Below are positions 48,861-61,340 of a stretch of 64,000 nucleotides of DNA, piece after piece. Made by a program: the position numbers and the translations under genes. Source of the DNA: Mycobacterium sp. M26 (GTDB lineage Bacteria; Actinomycetota; Actinomycetes; Mycobacteriales; Mycobacteriaceae); the NCBI RefSeq assembly GCF_001494595.1, contig NZ_LN929908.1:496001-560000 (forward strand). Reading direction: 5' to 3'. Numbering within the stretch: the stretch's first letter is position 1; every line of letters begins with the position of its first letter. The notes beneath the pieces were generated by a model. It did not search any database. It was given only the letters and a program-made list of their open reading frames with translations, and was not told where the DNA came from.

Positions 48861-49607
48861 GTGCAGGTAAGCGGTGGCCGGACAGCCGTGGCGCTGGGTT
48901 ACGGGCTCATCTGCCACACGGTGTTCGTCATCGGTGTGGGCACCATGATGGTGGCGATGTTCTTCGGCATGAGCCGGTCCCTGGGCACATTGGCCGCGCC
49001 GTGGAGCTGGATCGCCAACGCTGCGTTGCTGCTGCAATTCCCGGTCTCGCACTCGCTGCTTCTCACCGACTCCGGCCGGGCCCTGCTGGCCCGCCTGGCT
49101 CCGCGCGGCACCGGCACCACGCTGGCCACCACGACGTTCGCCGCGATCTCCGCGGTGCAGGTGTTCGCCCTGTTCGCGCTCTGGTCACCCACCGGGACGA
49201 TCTGGTGGCAGGCCAGCGGAGTATCGCTCGTAGCGCTGACCGCGCTGTATGTCACCGCCTGGCTGTTGCTGGGTAAGTCGATGGCCGATGCCGGCTTGTC
49301 CCTGCAGACCGGCAGCCTGGGATGGACGGCACTGCTGCGTGGACGCAAACCGGTGTATCCGCCGATGCCGACCACCGGGCTGTTCCGGCTGACCCGGCAG
49401 CCGATCTACGTGGCCTTCACCCTCACGTTGTGGACAGTCCCGACCTGGACGCCCGACCAGCTGGTCCTGGCCCTCACGCTGACCGCGTACTGCCTGGTCG
49501 CGCCCCGGTTCAAGGAGGCGCGTTTCCGGCGCATCCACGGCGCGGCGTTCGACGACTACGCCCGCACCGTGCCCTATTGGCTGCCGTGGCCGCGAAAACA
49601 GCGGTGA
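48861..49607 (+). CDS. Integral-membrane methyltransferase (ICMT/MddA-like)
   Basis: 248 residues from GTG 48861, chosen for GGAGG 4 bp upstream; the frame opens at 48831. There are about five membrane segments. The C-terminal block LFRLTRQPIYVAFTLTLWTVPTWTPDQLVLALTLTAYCLVAPRFKEARFRRIHGAAFDDYARTVPYWLPW matches the SAM-binding region of isoprenylcysteine methyltransferase-like enzymes, including methanethiol S-methyltransferase. The substrate may be a thiol or lipid. It lies upstream of the MMPL gene on the same strand. Confidence 0.82.
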   Translation: MQVSGGRTAVALGYGLICHTVFVIGVGTMMVAMFFGMSRSLGTLAAPWSWIANAALLLQFPVSHSLLLTDSGRALLARLAPRGTGTTLATTTFAAISAVQVFALFALWSPTGTIWWQASGVSLVALTALYVTAWLLLGKSMADAGLSLQTGSLGWTALLRGRKPVYPPMPTTGLFRLTRQPIYVAFTLTLWTVPTWTPDQLVLALTLTAYCLVAPRFKEARFRRIHGAAFDDYARTVPYWLPWPRKQR

Positions 49608-49697
49608 AGCGGCGGTGAACCCCAAAGCTTGGATGAACCAGCGCGCCATGATGTACGTATCAGCGTTAGACGTCACCGATCACCGAAGGACAAGACA

Positions 49698-51992
49698 TTG
49701 CTGTCAGCGATCGCCCGGCTAGCCATTGCGGCGCCGCGGCGAGTGATCGTAGTGGCCTTTCTCGCCATGGTGGCCATCGGCATCTTCGGGGTTCCGGTGG
49801 CGACCCACCTGTCCCCGGGCGGGTTCCAGGACCCCACCTCCGAGTCGGCCCGGGCGGCCAAACTGCTCACCGAGAAGTTCGGCCAGGGTGACGTCCAGCT
49901 GCTGGTCGTGGTCACTGCACCGGACCGTTTCGACAGCCCACAGGCCCGTGCCGCGGCCACTGAGGTCATCGACCGGCTGCAGCGCTCCGGGCACGTCGCC
50001 ACCATCACCTCGCCGTGGACGTCGCCACCGCCGGTGGCCGCCGGGTTGGTCAGCACCGACAAGAAGTCCGGGCTGATCGTCACCGGCGTGGTCGGCGACG
50101 AGGACAAGCTGCAGAGCTACACCAAGACACTGTCCGAGGACATCGCCCGCGACTCCGACGGCATCGTGGTGCGCTCGGGCGGCACCGCGATGGTCAATCT
50201 CCAGGTCACCGAACAGTCCCAGCACGACCTGCTGCTGATGGAGTCGATCGTCGTCCCGCTCAGCTTCCTGGTGCTGGTGTGGGTGTTCGGCGGGCTGTTC
50301 GCCGCGGCGCTGCCCGTCGGCGTCGGGTTGATGGCCATCCTCGGTTCGCTCGCCGTGCTGCGGGTGACGACGTTCTTCACCGACGTCTCGATCTTCGCCC
50401 TCAACCTCACGACCGCGATGGGGCTCGCGCTGGCTATCGACTACACGCTGCTGATGATCAGCCGCTACCGCGACGAGTTGGCCGACGGCGCGGCGCGCGA
50501 ACTCGCGCTGACCCGGACCATGCAGTCCGCGGGCCGCACCGTGCTGTTCTCGGCGACCACCGTGGCGCTGTCCATGGCGGTCATGGTGCTGTTCCCGATG
50601 AACTTCCTGCGCTCGTTCGCCTACGCCGGTGTGGCCACCGTCGCGTTCGCCGCGCTGGCCGCCATCGTGATCACCCCGGCGGCGATCATGTTGCTGGGGG
50701 ACCGGCTCGACTCACTCGACGTGCGCCGGCTGTTCCGCCGCGTCTTCCGGCGCGCCGAACCGGTGGTCAAGCCGATCCAGGAGCAATTCTGGTATCGCTC
50801 AACGAAATTCGTGATGAAGCGAGCGCTGCCGATCGGCCTGGCCGGGGTGGCGGTGCTGCTGCTGCTCGGCACCCCGTTCCTGGGCGTGCGGCCCGGCTTC
50901 CCCGACGACCGGGTGCTGCCGCAGTCGGCGTCGGCCCATCAGGTGGGCGATCAGCTGCGCCGTGACTTCGCCACCAACTTCGAGACCGCGGTCCCGGTGG
51001 TCATCCTGGACTCCACCGGCCTGCCCGACGGCGACGTCGCCCGCTACGCCGCCGCGCTGTCCGCGGTACCCGATGTGGTGTCGGTGTCCTCACCGGCGGG
51101 CGCGTTCGTCGGCGGCAAGGTAGTGGGCCCACCCACGTCGGCGACCGGACAGTCCCAGGGCAGCACACTGCTCACCGTGGACAGCAGTGCGCCGCTGTTC
51201 TCCGACCGCTCCGAACGGCAACTCGACGCCCTGCACGCCGTCGCCACTCCGGGTGGGCGCACCGTCGAGTTCACCGGCGTCGCCCAGACCAACCGCGACA
51301 GCGTGGATGCCATCGCCTCCCGACTGCCGCTGGTGCTCGGCCTGATCGCGGTCATCATGCTGGTGCTGTTGTTCCTGCTGACCGGCAGCGTCGTGCTCCC
51401 GGTCAAGGCACTGCTGCTCAACATCCTGTCGCTGTCCGCGGCGTTCGGCGCGATGGTGTGGATCTTCCAGGACGGCAACCTCGGCGCGCTCGGCACCACA
51501 TCCACCGGCACCCTGGTGGCCAACATGCCGGTGCTGCTGTTCTGCATCGCCTTCGGGTTGTCGATGGACTACGAGGTGTTCCTGGTCTCCCGGATCCGGG
51601 AGTTCTGGCTGCAGTCAGGTCAGACCGCCGCCGACAACGATGAGAGCGTGGCGCTCGGTGTCGCCCACACCGGGCGGGTGATCACCGCGGCCGCCCTGAT
51701 CATGGCGATCTCGTTCGCCGCGCTGATCGCCGCGCACGTGTCGTTCATGCGGATGTTCGGGCTCGGCCTGACCCTGGCGGTGCTCGCTGATGCGACGCTG
51801 GTGCGGCTGATCCTGGTGCCGGCGTTCATGCATGTCATGGGCAGATGGAACTGGTGGGCGCCGAAACCGCTGGTCAAGGTGCACCAGCGCTTACAGATAC
51901 ATGACGGGGCTGGCTCGCCGGCCCCGAAGGCCAGTGCGGCTGAGCATACTGAGCAGGGTGTCGAACAAACGGTCCCCGCGCCCGACAACTGA
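49698..51992 (+). CDS. MMPL-family RND lipid transporter
   Basis: 764 residues from TTG 49698 (MLSAIARLAIAAPRRVIVVAF), preferred over upstream ATG/TTG codons because it starts at the conserved N-terminal helix and has GAAGGAC upstream; ATG 49629 is the long alternative. There are twelve predicted membrane segments in two repeats, each with the proton-relay Asp-Tyr pair (ALAIDYTLLMISRYRDEL and FGLSMDYEVFLVSRIREF), and two porter loops. It lacks the long C-terminal domain of MmpL3. It lies upstream of a polyketide operon, so export of its lipid product is plausible. Confidence 0.93.
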   Translation: MLSAIARLAIAAPRRVIVVAFLAMVAIGIFGVPVATHLSPGGFQDPTSESARAAKLLTEKFGQGDVQLLVVVTAPDRFDSPQARAAATEVIDRLQRSGHVATITSPWTSPPPVAAGLVSTDKKSGLIVTGVVGDEDKLQSYTKTLSEDIARDSDGIVVRSGGTAMVNLQVTEQSQHDLLLMESIVVPLSFLVLVWVFGGLFAAALPVGVGLMAILGSLAVLRVTTFFTDVSIFALNLTTAMGLALAIDYTLLMISRYRDELADGAARELALTRTMQSAGRTVLFSATTVALSMAVMVLFPMNFLRSFAYAGVATVAFAALAAIVITPAAIMLLGDRLDSLDVRRLFRRVFRRAEPVVKPIQEQFWYRSTKFVMKRALPIGLAGVAVLLLLGTPFLGVRPGFPDDRVLPQSASAHQVGDQLRRDFATNFETAVPVVILDSTGLPDGDVARYAAALSAVPDVVSVSSPAGAFVGGKVVGPPTSATGQSQGSTLLTVDSSAPLFSDRSERQLDALHAVATPGGRTVEFTGVAQTNRDSVDAIASRLPLVLGLIAVIMLVLLFLLTGSVVLPVKALLLNILSLSAAFGAMVWIFQDGNLGALGTTSTGTLVANMPVLLFCIAFGLSMDYEVFLVSRIREFWLQSGQTAADNDESVALGVAHTGRVITAAALIMAISFAALIAAHVSFMRMFGLGLTLAVLADATLVRLILVPAFMHVMGRWNWWAPKPLVKVHQRLQIHDGAGSPAPKASAAEHTEQGVEQTVPAPDN

Positions 51993-52028
51993 ACTGAACC
52001 GCCCGGCTCCCCAGATCGTGATCTAGAT

Positions 52029-53099
52029 ATGGCCCCTACATCCGTGATCGCCGGAGTGCGCGGCGAACTGCCTCCGCTCCGCTACAGCCAGGCTGAGATC
52101 ACCGAGACCTTCCTCAATCTGCCCGGCTACGGCGAGTACGACGAGATCGTCCGCAGCCTGCACCGCAGCGCCAAGGTCAACAACCGGCATTTCGTCCTGC
52201 CGCTGGAGCGCTACTCCTCGCTGACCGACTTCGGTGAAGCCAACACCTTGTTCATCGACAACGCCGTCGAACTCGGCTGTGCGGCGGTCGCCGGCGCGCT
52301 CGAAGAGGCCGGCCTGGGTCCCGAGGATGTGGACCTGATCGTGTCGACGACGGTGACCGGTATCGCCGTCCCGTCGCTGGACGCCAGGATCGCCGGTCGC
52401 CTCGGGATGCGGCCCGATGTGCGACGGGTCCCGATCTTCGGACTGGGCTGTGTTGCGGGCGCGGCCGGGGTGGCCCGGTTGCACGACTATCTGCGCGGCG
52501 CCCCGGACGCAGTGGCGGTGCTGGTGTCGGTGGAGCTGTGTTCGCTGACGTTCCCGGGCGCCAAGCCGGCGATGGCCAGCCTGGTGGGCAGTGCGCTGTT
52601 CGCCGACGGCGCGGCCGCGGTGGTGGCCGTTGGTGAGCGGCGGGCCGAGAAGATCGGTGCATCGGGTCCCACCGTGCTGGACTCCCGCAGCCACCTCTAC
52701 CCGGACTCGCTGCGGACGATGGGCTGGGACGTCGGCGGTTCCGGTCTGGAGCTGGTGCTGTCGGCCGACCTGCCTGCGACCATCGAACGCTACCTGCGCG
52801 ACGATGTCACCGAATTCCTTGGTGCACATGGCCTGACGATGGACGATATCGGCACCTGGGTGAGCCACCCCGGTGGCCCGAAGATCATCGAGGCCATCGT
52901 GGCCAGCCTGGACCTGCCGGATGACGCACTGGAACTCACCTGGCGCTCGCTGGCCGAGATCGGCAACATCTCGTCGTCGTCGGTGCTGCACGTGCTGCGT
53001 GACACCATCGCGAAGCGGCCGCCCAGTGGCAGCCCCGGCGTGATGATGGCGATGGGGCCGGGCTTCTGTTCGGAACTGTTGCTGTTGAACTGGCACTGA
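52029..53099 (+). CDS. Type III polyketide synthase
   Basis: 356 residues with a thiolase fold and the chalcone-synthase catalytic triad: Cys141 ([10 protein letters not shown]), His280 (SHPGGPKI) and Asn313 ([10 protein letters not shown]), plus the C-terminal [13 protein letters not shown]. It is close to mycobacterial Pks10/Pks11/Pks18-type enzymes that condense malonyl-CoA on long-chain acyl starters to give alkylpyrones or alkylresorcinols. It is the first gene of a tightly packed operon with a methyltransferase and a flavoprotein, the set found in srsABC of Streptomyces and in mycobacterial polyketide-quinone loci. Confidence 0.93.
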   Translation: MAPTSVIAGVRGELPPLRYSQAEITETFLNLPGYGEYDEIVRSLHRSAKVNNRHFVLPLERYSSLTDFGEANTLFIDNAVELGCAAVAGALEEAGLGPEDVDLIVSTTVTGIAVPSLDARIAGRLGMRPDVRRVPIFGLGCVAGAAGVARLHDYLRGAPDAVAVLVSVELCSLTFPGAKPAMASLVGSALFADGAAAVVAVGERRAEKIGASGPTVLDSRSHLYPDSLRTMGWDVGGSGLELVLSADLPATIERYLRDDVTEFLGAHGLTMDDIGTWVSHPGGPKIIEAIVASLDLPDDALELTWRSLAEIGNISSSSVLHVLRDTIAKRPPSGSPGVMMAMGPGFCSELLLLNWH

Positions 53100-53105
53100 G
53101 ACCGG

Positions 53106-53615
53106 ATGATCTTCTACGTCGTTCTGCTGGTCGCGGTCGCGCTGGAGCGGATCGCCGAACTGGTAGTGGCCCGGCGGAACCTGGCGTGGAGCCGCGAGCG
53201 CGGCGGGGTCGAGTTCGGGGCCAGTCACTATCCGGTGATGGTGGTGCTGCACACCGGGCTGCTGATCGGCTGCCTGGTCGAGGTGCTCGTCTTGCACCGG
53301 CCGTTCGTGCCCGCACTGGGCTGGCCGATGCTTGCGATTGTGATTGCCGCCCAAGGACTTCGGTGGTGGTGCATCACCACTCTCGGCCCGCAGTGGAACA
53401 CCCGGGTGGTAGTGGTTCCCGGCGCGCCGCGGATCAGCGGCGGCCCGTACCGCTACTTCTCGCACCCCAACTACGTCGCCGTCGTCGCCGAGGGAATCGC
53501 GCTGCCGCTGGTGCACAGCGCCTGGATCACCGCGCTGGTCTTCACCGTGCTGAACGCGGCGCTGCTGCGCACCCGCATCCAGACCGAGAACGCGGCCCTG
53601 GCGAGCCTGACATGA
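53106..53615 (+). CDS. Isoprenylcysteine methyltransferase-like polyketide methyltransferase
   Basis: 169 residues, 6 bp after the PKS stop. There are four or five membrane segments and the ICMT signature ISGGPYRYFSHPNYVAVVAEGIALPL (about 118-143) that binds SAM. Homologues beside type III PKS genes (SrsB, BpsB) O-methylate alkylresorcinols or alkylpyrones. Its stop overlaps the next start (ATGA). Confidence 0.9.
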   Translation: MIFYVVLLVAVALERIAELVVARRNLAWSRERGGVEFGASHYPVMVVLHTGLLIGCLVEVLVLHRPFVPALGWPMLAIVIAAQGLRWWCITTLGPQWNTRVVVVPGAPRISGGPYRYFSHPNYVAVVAEGIALPLVHSAWITALVFTVLNAALLRTRIQTENAALASLT

Positions 53616-54628
53616 TCGACCTCCTGGTCGCCGGTGGCGGTCCGGCCGGATTGGCCACCGCCCTCTATGCCGCGCAGGCCGGCCTGCGGGTCACCGTCGT
53701 GGAACGCCGGCCCGGCGCTATCGACAAGGCCTGTGGCGAGGGACTGATGCCGCATACCGTCCGGCAGCTGGAGAAGCTCGGTGTGCCGTTGCACGGCAAA
53801 GCGTTTCGCGGGATCACCTATCTGGACCACCGGCGTCGCATCGAGGCGCCGTTCCGCTCCGGTACCGGGCTGGGGGTGCGGCGCACCGCCCTGCACACCG
53901 CACTGCGCGAGGCGGTGACGGCGGCCGGGGTACCGGTGGTGCGTGGTGACATCGGCACGGTCAGTCAGGACGCCGATGCGGTGTACTGCGGCGAGTTCCG
54001 CGCCCGCTACCTGGCGGCAGCCGACGGACTGCACTCGCCGATCCGCCGGTCACTCGGGTTGTCCCGGCCCAGTCGGGGCCCGCGGCGCTGGGGGGTGCGA
54101 CGGCATTTCCACACCGCGCCGTGGAGTGACACCGTGGAGGTGTACTGGGGTGCGGAAGCCGAGGCGTATGTGACGCCGGTGGCTGACGACTGTGTGGGCG
54201 TGGCGATCTTGACCTCGCGTCAGGGCTCCTTCGACCACCACCTCGCAGAGTTCCCGGCCTTGCGGGATCGGGTGCGACACCTCGGGCATGACCGCGATCG
54301 GGCGGCAGGCCCGCTGCAGCAACGGGTTTCGGCGCGCAGTCGCGGTCGGGTGATGCTGGTCGGTGATGCCGCAGGCTATGTCGATGCGCTGACCGGTGAG
54401 GGTCTGGGTATCGCGTTCGGCGGTGCGGAGATTCTGGTGAACTGTGTGGCGGCTGACCGGCCCGGCGACTACGACCGGCAATGGCGGCAGATGTCGCGCC
54501 GCTACCGGATGCTGACCGCGGGATTGCTGCACGCCAGCCAGATACCGCCGGTGCGGGCGGCCATCGTGCCCGCCGCCGTCGCCCTGCCGTCGGTGTTCGC
54601 CGGGATAGTGAACCAACTGGCCTACTGA
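53612..54628 (+). CDS. FAD-dependent monooxygenase/reductase (SrsC/GGR-like)
   Basis: 338 residues from ATG 53612, overlapping the methyltransferase stop. The N-terminal dinucleotide fold is LLVAGGGPAGLATALYAAQAGLRVTVVERR, CGEGLMP is the geranylgeranyl-reductase family mark, and the second FAD motif is VMLVGDAAGYVDALTGEGLGIAFGG. In the srs pathway the equivalent flavoprotein hydroxylates the resorcinol ring, leading to a quinone. The upstream open frame in this reading frame is not coding. Confidence 0.92.
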   Translation: MIDLLVAGGGPAGLATALYAAQAGLRVTVVERRPGAIDKACGEGLMPHTVRQLEKLGVPLHGKAFRGITYLDHRRRIEAPFRSGTGLGVRRTALHTALREAVTAAGVPVVRGDIGTVSQDADAVYCGEFRARYLAAADGLHSPIRRSLGLSRPSRGPRRWGVRRHFHTAPWSDTVEVYWGAEAEAYVTPVADDCVGVAILTSRQGSFDHHLAEFPALRDRVRHLGHDRDRAAGPLQQRVSARSRGRVMLVGDAAGYVDALTGEGLGIAFGGAEILVNCVAADRPGDYDRQWRQMSRRYRMLTAGLLHASQIPPVRAAIVPAAVALPSVFAGIVNQLAY

Positions 54629-54648
54629 CCGGCGTAGGCTGCGCCGCT

Positions 54649-55482
54649 ATGAGCGAGATGCCCGGTGTTCCGCCCATCGCCGACTGGAATCGCCTGCTGG
54701 ACGGCCGGGTTGCGGTGGTCACCGGTGGCGGCGCGGGCATCGGCGCCGCGGTCGCCGCGTTGTTCGCCGAACACGGTGCGGTGGTCGAGGTCGCCGAGAT
54801 CGACCCGGACCGGGCCGCGCAGATTTCCTCCGAGCAGATCCGCAGCCATGTCATCGACGTCACCGACGACGACGCCGTCACCCGCCTGGCCGATACCGTA
54901 CTCGGCGAGCACGGCCGGGTTGACGTGCTGGTGAACAATGTCGGCGACTACCGGCCGCTGATGGCGTTCGAGGAATCCACACCGGACACCTGGCAGCGGA
55001 TGTACGACATCAACCTGCGGCATGTGTTCGCGGTGACCCGGGCCTTCCTGCCCGCGATGATCGAGGCGCACACTGGCAGCATCGTCAACATCCACTCGGT
55101 CGAGGGGATGCGCGGATTTCCGCGCGACCCGGTGTATGGGGCGATGAAAGCCGCTGTCGCACACTTCACTACGTGCCTGGCCGTGGATGTCGGCCGCTAC
55201 GGTCTGCGGGTCAATGGCATCGGCACCGACCTGACCCAGACACCGCAGGTGGACTACCTCACCGGGTACGAGGACGCCCAGCACCTCTGGCAGTCCTGGG
55301 CCCCGGTGGGCCGGGTGGGCCGCCCCGAGGACCAGGCCCGGGTGGCGCTGTTCCTGGCCTCTGATCAGTCGGCGTTCGTCACCGGCCACAACATCCCCGT
55401 GGACGGTGGAACGAAAGCCGGTGGCGGATGGCTGTTTTCGCCGAGGGCGGGTCGGTTCGTCAACCGCTCCAAGCACCTGTAG
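54649..55482 (+). CDS. Short-chain dehydrogenase/reductase
   Basis: 277 residues from ATG 54649 (MSEMPGVPPIADWNRLLDGRVAVVTGGGAGIG), 20 bp after the flavoprotein stop. Motifs are TGGGAGIG, NNVG (in place of NNAG), catalytic Ser in IHSVEGMRG and Tyr/Lys in YGAMK. It is probably the last gene of the polyketide operon. The role could be ring or chain reduction, or independent metabolism. Confidence 0.9.
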   Translation: MSEMPGVPPIADWNRLLDGRVAVVTGGGAGIGAAVAALFAEHGAVVEVAEIDPDRAAQISSEQIRSHVIDVTDDDAVTRLADTVLGEHGRVDVLVNNVGDYRPLMAFEESTPDTWQRMYDINLRHVFAVTRAFLPAMIEAHTGSIVNIHSVEGMRGFPRDPVYGAMKAAVAHFTTCLAVDVGRYGLRVNGIGTDLTQTPQVDYLTGYEDAQHLWQSWAPVGRVGRPEDQARVALFLASDQSAFVTGHNIPVDGGTKAGGGWLFSPRAGRFVNRSKHL

Positions 55483-55483
55483 G

Positions 55484-58180
<2,697 letters not shown>

Positions 58181-58181
58181 T

Positions 58182-59003
58182 ATGCCCAGACCGATGCTGA
58201 ACAAGGACACCACGCTGTGCATCTCGCTGGCGGCGCGGCCCAGCAATATCGGCACCCGGTTCCACAACTATCTGTATGAGGAACTCGGTCTGGACTTCAT
58301 CTACAAGGCTTTCACCACAACCGATATCGCGGCGGCGATCGGTGGAGTCCGGGCGCTCGGCATCCGCGGGTGTTCGGTGTCGATGCCCTTCAAACAGGAT
58401 GTGCTGGCTCTGGTCGACCACGTCGAGGATTCCGCGCGTGCCATCACCGCGGTCAACACCATCGTCAACGACGGCGGTGTGCTGACCGCGTCGAACACCG
58501 ACTACGTGGCGGTGCAGCGGCTGATCGCGTCGCACGGTCTGGACCCTGCGCAGCATGTGGTGATCCGTGGCAGCGGCGGGATGGCCAGTGCGGTGGCAAC
58601 CGCCTTCCGGGACGCCGGTTTCGGGGCCGGCACCATCGTGGCCCGCAATGCGGAGACCGGGTCCGAACTCGCCGACCGGCTGGGCTATGACTGGCGCGCC
58701 GATGTCGGCGATCTGCGGGCTCCGGTGGTCGTCAACGTGACACCCATCGGAATGTCGGGCGGACCCGAGGCGACCGAACCCGCGTTCGACGATGACGTGA
58801 TTGCTTCGGCGCGAACAGTTTTCGATGTGGTCGCGCTGCCGTCGGAGACCCCGCTCATTGTGGCGGCGCGGGCGGCGGGCAAGCAGGTGATCACCGGCGC
58901 CGAGGTGATCGCATTGCAGGCCGCCGAACAGTTCGAGCGGTACACCGGCGTGCGGCCGACCCCGGAGCAGGTGGCGGCCGCGTCGGCATTCAGCCGCGCT
59001 TAG
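58182..59003 (+). CDS. Shikimate 5-dehydrogenase-like protein
   Basis: 273 residues from ATG 58182, one base after the pat stop. The N-terminal substrate domain has GCSVSMPFKQDVLALVD (catalytic Lys) and NTIVNDGGVLTASNTDYVAV (catalytic Asp). The NAD(P) domain has VVIRGSGGMASAVATAFRDAG, with GSGGMA replacing the canonical GAGGA. The N-terminal SxS substrate motif is altered (SLAARPSNIG), so it may act on a quinate-like or other substrate rather than be the main AroE. Confidence 0.9.
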   Translation: MPRPMLNKDTTLCISLAARPSNIGTRFHNYLYEELGLDFIYKAFTTTDIAAAIGGVRALGIRGCSVSMPFKQDVLALVDHVEDSARAITAVNTIVNDGGVLTASNTDYVAVQRLIASHGLDPAQHVVIRGSGGMASAVATAFRDAGFGAGTIVARNAETGSELADRLGYDWRADVGDLRAPVVVNVTPIGMSGGPEATEPAFDDDVIASARTVFDVVALPSETPLIVAARAAGKQVITGAEVIALQAAEQFERYTGVRPTPEQVAAASAFSRA

Positions 59004-59008
59004 CCCGC

Positions 59009-60361
59009 TCACGGATTGTCCCGGACTTTGAGGAAGCGTTCGGGATGGTGGTAGGTGTTGGTGCCGCCGGGCCGCGGCAGGTGTGGCGGCGGCGTCCATT
59101 CGGTATCACCATTGGGGAGTTTCCGGGTGCTCCACCCACCGTTCTCGACGAGCAGGTTGTCGCATTTGCAGGCGAACCCGAGTTCGTCGATGTTGGTGGA
59201 TCCGCCGTCAGACCAGTCTTTGGCCGCATGGTGCACTTGGCAGCCGTAGCCGGGCACCGTGCAGCCGGGCGCGGTGCACCCGCGGTCGCGCGCGTGCAGC
59301 ACGATCCGCTGGTCTGCCGACGCCAGCCGTTTGGTGCGCCCCAGCCACAGGGCCTGGCCGGTGATGCCATCGAACAGTGTCAGGTAGTGGTAGGCGTGGG
59401 AGGCCATCCGGATGACGTCCTCCATCGGAACCAGTGCGCCGCCGCCGGTGACACCGTGGCCGGTGCGCTGTTGTAGCTCCTGGAGGGTGGCCGAGACGAT
59501 GATGGTGACCGGAAGCCCGTTGTGCCGGCCGAGTTTCGGGTCGCCGAGCCTGTCACGCAGCAGAGCCGTCAAGGCGTCGTGCTGGCGTTGGGCCACGGTG
59601 CGGGTATCGGAGGCGACCTGCGCCTGCGCCGGTTCGCCGTCGGTGACCGCGGTCTGATCCGCCGGATTGCACATCCCCGGCGCCGCGAACTTGGCCAGCC
59701 AGGCCTCCAGGTAGCTGCGCAGTTCCGGGGTGGCCCACAGTCGCGCTTCGGTCATGCCGTCGGGGCGCTGGCGGCCGAGGATGAAACTACGTTTGCGCGC
59801 CCGATCCTCGTCGGAGAACGTGCCGTCGGGATTGAGCTCGATGGCGAGACGCTCCGCGAGGCGAGCCAGCTGGTCGGGCCGGAGCAGCCGGGCATGTTCG
59901 GCCAGGAACGCCTCGGCCTTCTCGCGTTCGGCCTCGGTGACGTCGAACGGAAGGTCGGCCAGGAAACGCTGGATGACACGCACGTGCTCGGGGTCCAGCG
60001 CGCCGGCCCGCCACGCCTCGGCGGTGGCGGGCTGGCGGGGCGGCAGGGATTCTCCGGTGAGTGCGGCGCGATCGGCCATCGGCTCGGCCACCCGGGCGCG
60101 GCGGCGGGCTTCGGCGGGGGAGATGCGCAACCAGTCGGCGAGGACTTTGGCCGGCGTCCCGCCGATCTCGGAGATACTCCGTTGTGCCAGTTCGTGGCTG
60201 ACGTCATGGGACACCACGGTGTGGCGACGAATGGCCTTCTCCGTCAGCGCCGCCAGATGCAACAGATCGGCGACGTCCAGGCCGGAGAGGTCGAGCGCCA
60301 TGACGGTGTCGAGGGCGGTGTTGACGGAGGCGAAGGCCGCCACCACATCACTCAAACTCAT
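59009..60361 (-). CDS. DUF222/13E12-family HNH endonuclease
   Basis: 450 residues from ATG 60361 (MSLSDVVAAFASVNTALD); GTG 60385 would add eight residues. The long helical DUF222 region covers about 10-330. The C-terminal HNH domain is DRGCTAPGCTVPGYGCQVHHAAKDWSDGGSTNIDELGFACKCDN, with all metal and catalytic positions. This is the REP13E12-type family, which is repeated in mycobacterial genomes and used as a phage integration target. Only one copy is seen in the window, and no terminal repeats were noted. Confidence 0.92.
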   Translation of the reverse strand: MSLSDVVAAFASVNTALDTVMALDLSGLDVADLLHLAALTEKAIRRHTVVSHDVSHELAQRSISEIGGTPAKVLADWLRISPAEARRRARVAEPMADRAALTGESLPPRQPATAEAWRAGALDPEHVRVIQRFLADLPFDVTEAEREKAEAFLAEHARLLRPDQLARLAERLAIELNPDGTFSDEDRARKRSFILGRQRPDGMTEARLWATPELRSYLEAWLAKFAAPGMCNPADQTAVTDGEPAQAQVASDTRTVAQRQHDALTALLRDRLGDPKLGRHNGLPVTIIVSATLQELQQRTGHGVTGGGALVPMEDVIRMASHAYHYLTLFDGITGQALWLGRTKRLASADQRIVLHARDRGCTAPGCTVPGYGCQVHHAAKDWSDGGSTNIDELGFACKCDNLLVENGGWSTRKLPNGDTEWTPPPHLPRPGGTNTYHHPERFLKVRDNP

Positions 60362-60437
60362 GTTCGAAAGACTATGCCGACCCACCGACAGGAACGGTCC
60401 CGCGCACCGGCCCTGTGGACCAACTCCGGACTGTGGA

Positions 60438-61340
60438 CTAACCCGGTCCGTTGACCACCACGATGGGCTTGCGCACCCGCTCGGTCATCGGTCCGGAAAA
60501 GCCGGCGTAGAACAGCTCTGCGGCGATGGCCCACGACATCGACGAGTGCACCGCCGCGGCGGTCGGCGCGGCCTCCGCCGGTAACGCCAGTTCGAATGGC
60601 ACCGTGATCGGATTCCCGGCGCGCAACGGAATCCCCTTGCCCAGCTTGATGATCGGGCCGTCCACCGGCGCCGTCGCGCACGGATTGCGGGTCAGCGGAT
60701 GTGACTCGCGGTGCGACTGCCAGCGCACCCGCAGATCGCCGTCGGGCAGATCGATCGTCGGGGTCAGTGTGATCTGCCCCCGCACCACCTCACCCGCCCC
60801 GTACACCGGCGAGGGCAACGCGATATCGAGCACCGTCTGGCCCGACCCGTCGTACCGTTCCACCGGCTCGTCACCGGCGTAGGCGTCCTCCGGCCGCGCC
60901 ACCACCGTGAAATCGCCGCGGGCCTCCACGTCGCGGCCCTCCCGGTCCACGATGAGGCGACACGACCAGCGGGCGATCTCCTTCGACGAGGGCGGTGCCC
61001 ACGACGGAATCCGGAAATCGAAAGAGCCGCCGCTGAACTCGCCGGTGGCGATCGGCACGTCGACCACGACGACACTCACCCATTCGTCGCTTTCGCGGTC
61101 ACCGCCGTAGTTGGTGCCGACCTCGCCGACGAGCCAGAGATCCGCACTGATCTCGGCGGCCGCCGAATCGGCGTGGCCGGCCCAGCGATAGCGAAAGAAA
61201 TTGGTGTAGCCCCAGTCCACCTTCGCCGAGCGCACCTTGTCGGCAGCACCGGTCACCGCCGCGGTCACCGTCTGGCGCGGGACGACGACAGCCGGCGTCA
61301 CGCTCACCTCGAGCGCTGAAGTGCGCCGGAACAGTCCCAC
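60438..61340 (-). CDS. Arrestin-like/Spo0M-type protein, unknown
   Basis: 300 residues from GTG 61340 (MGLFRRTSALEVSVTPAVVVPRQTVTAAVTG), overlapping the upstream stop by one base (TAGTG). It is all-beta by appearance, two repeats of sandwich-like strands (VSVVVVDVPIATGEFSGGSFDFRIPSWAPPS, GEVVRGQITLTPTIDLPDGDLRVRW). The pattern resembles Spo0M/arrestin-fold proteins. There is no signal peptide. It is in operon with a small membrane protein. Function unknown. Confidence 0.7.
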   Translation of the reverse strand: MGLFRRTSALEVSVTPAVVVPRQTVTAAVTGAADKVRSAKVDWGYTNFFRYRWAGHADSAAAEISADLWLVGEVGTNYGGDRESDEWVSVVVVDVPIATGEFSGGSFDFRIPSWAPPSSKEIARWSCRLIVDREGRDVEARGDFTVVARPEDAYAGDEPVERYDGSGQTVLDIALPSPVYGAGEVVRGQITLTPTIDLPDGDLRVRWQSHRESHPLTRNPCATAPVDGPIIKLGKGIPLRAGNPITVPFELALPAEAAPTAAAVHSSMSWAIAAELFYAGFSGPMTERVRKPIVVVNGPG

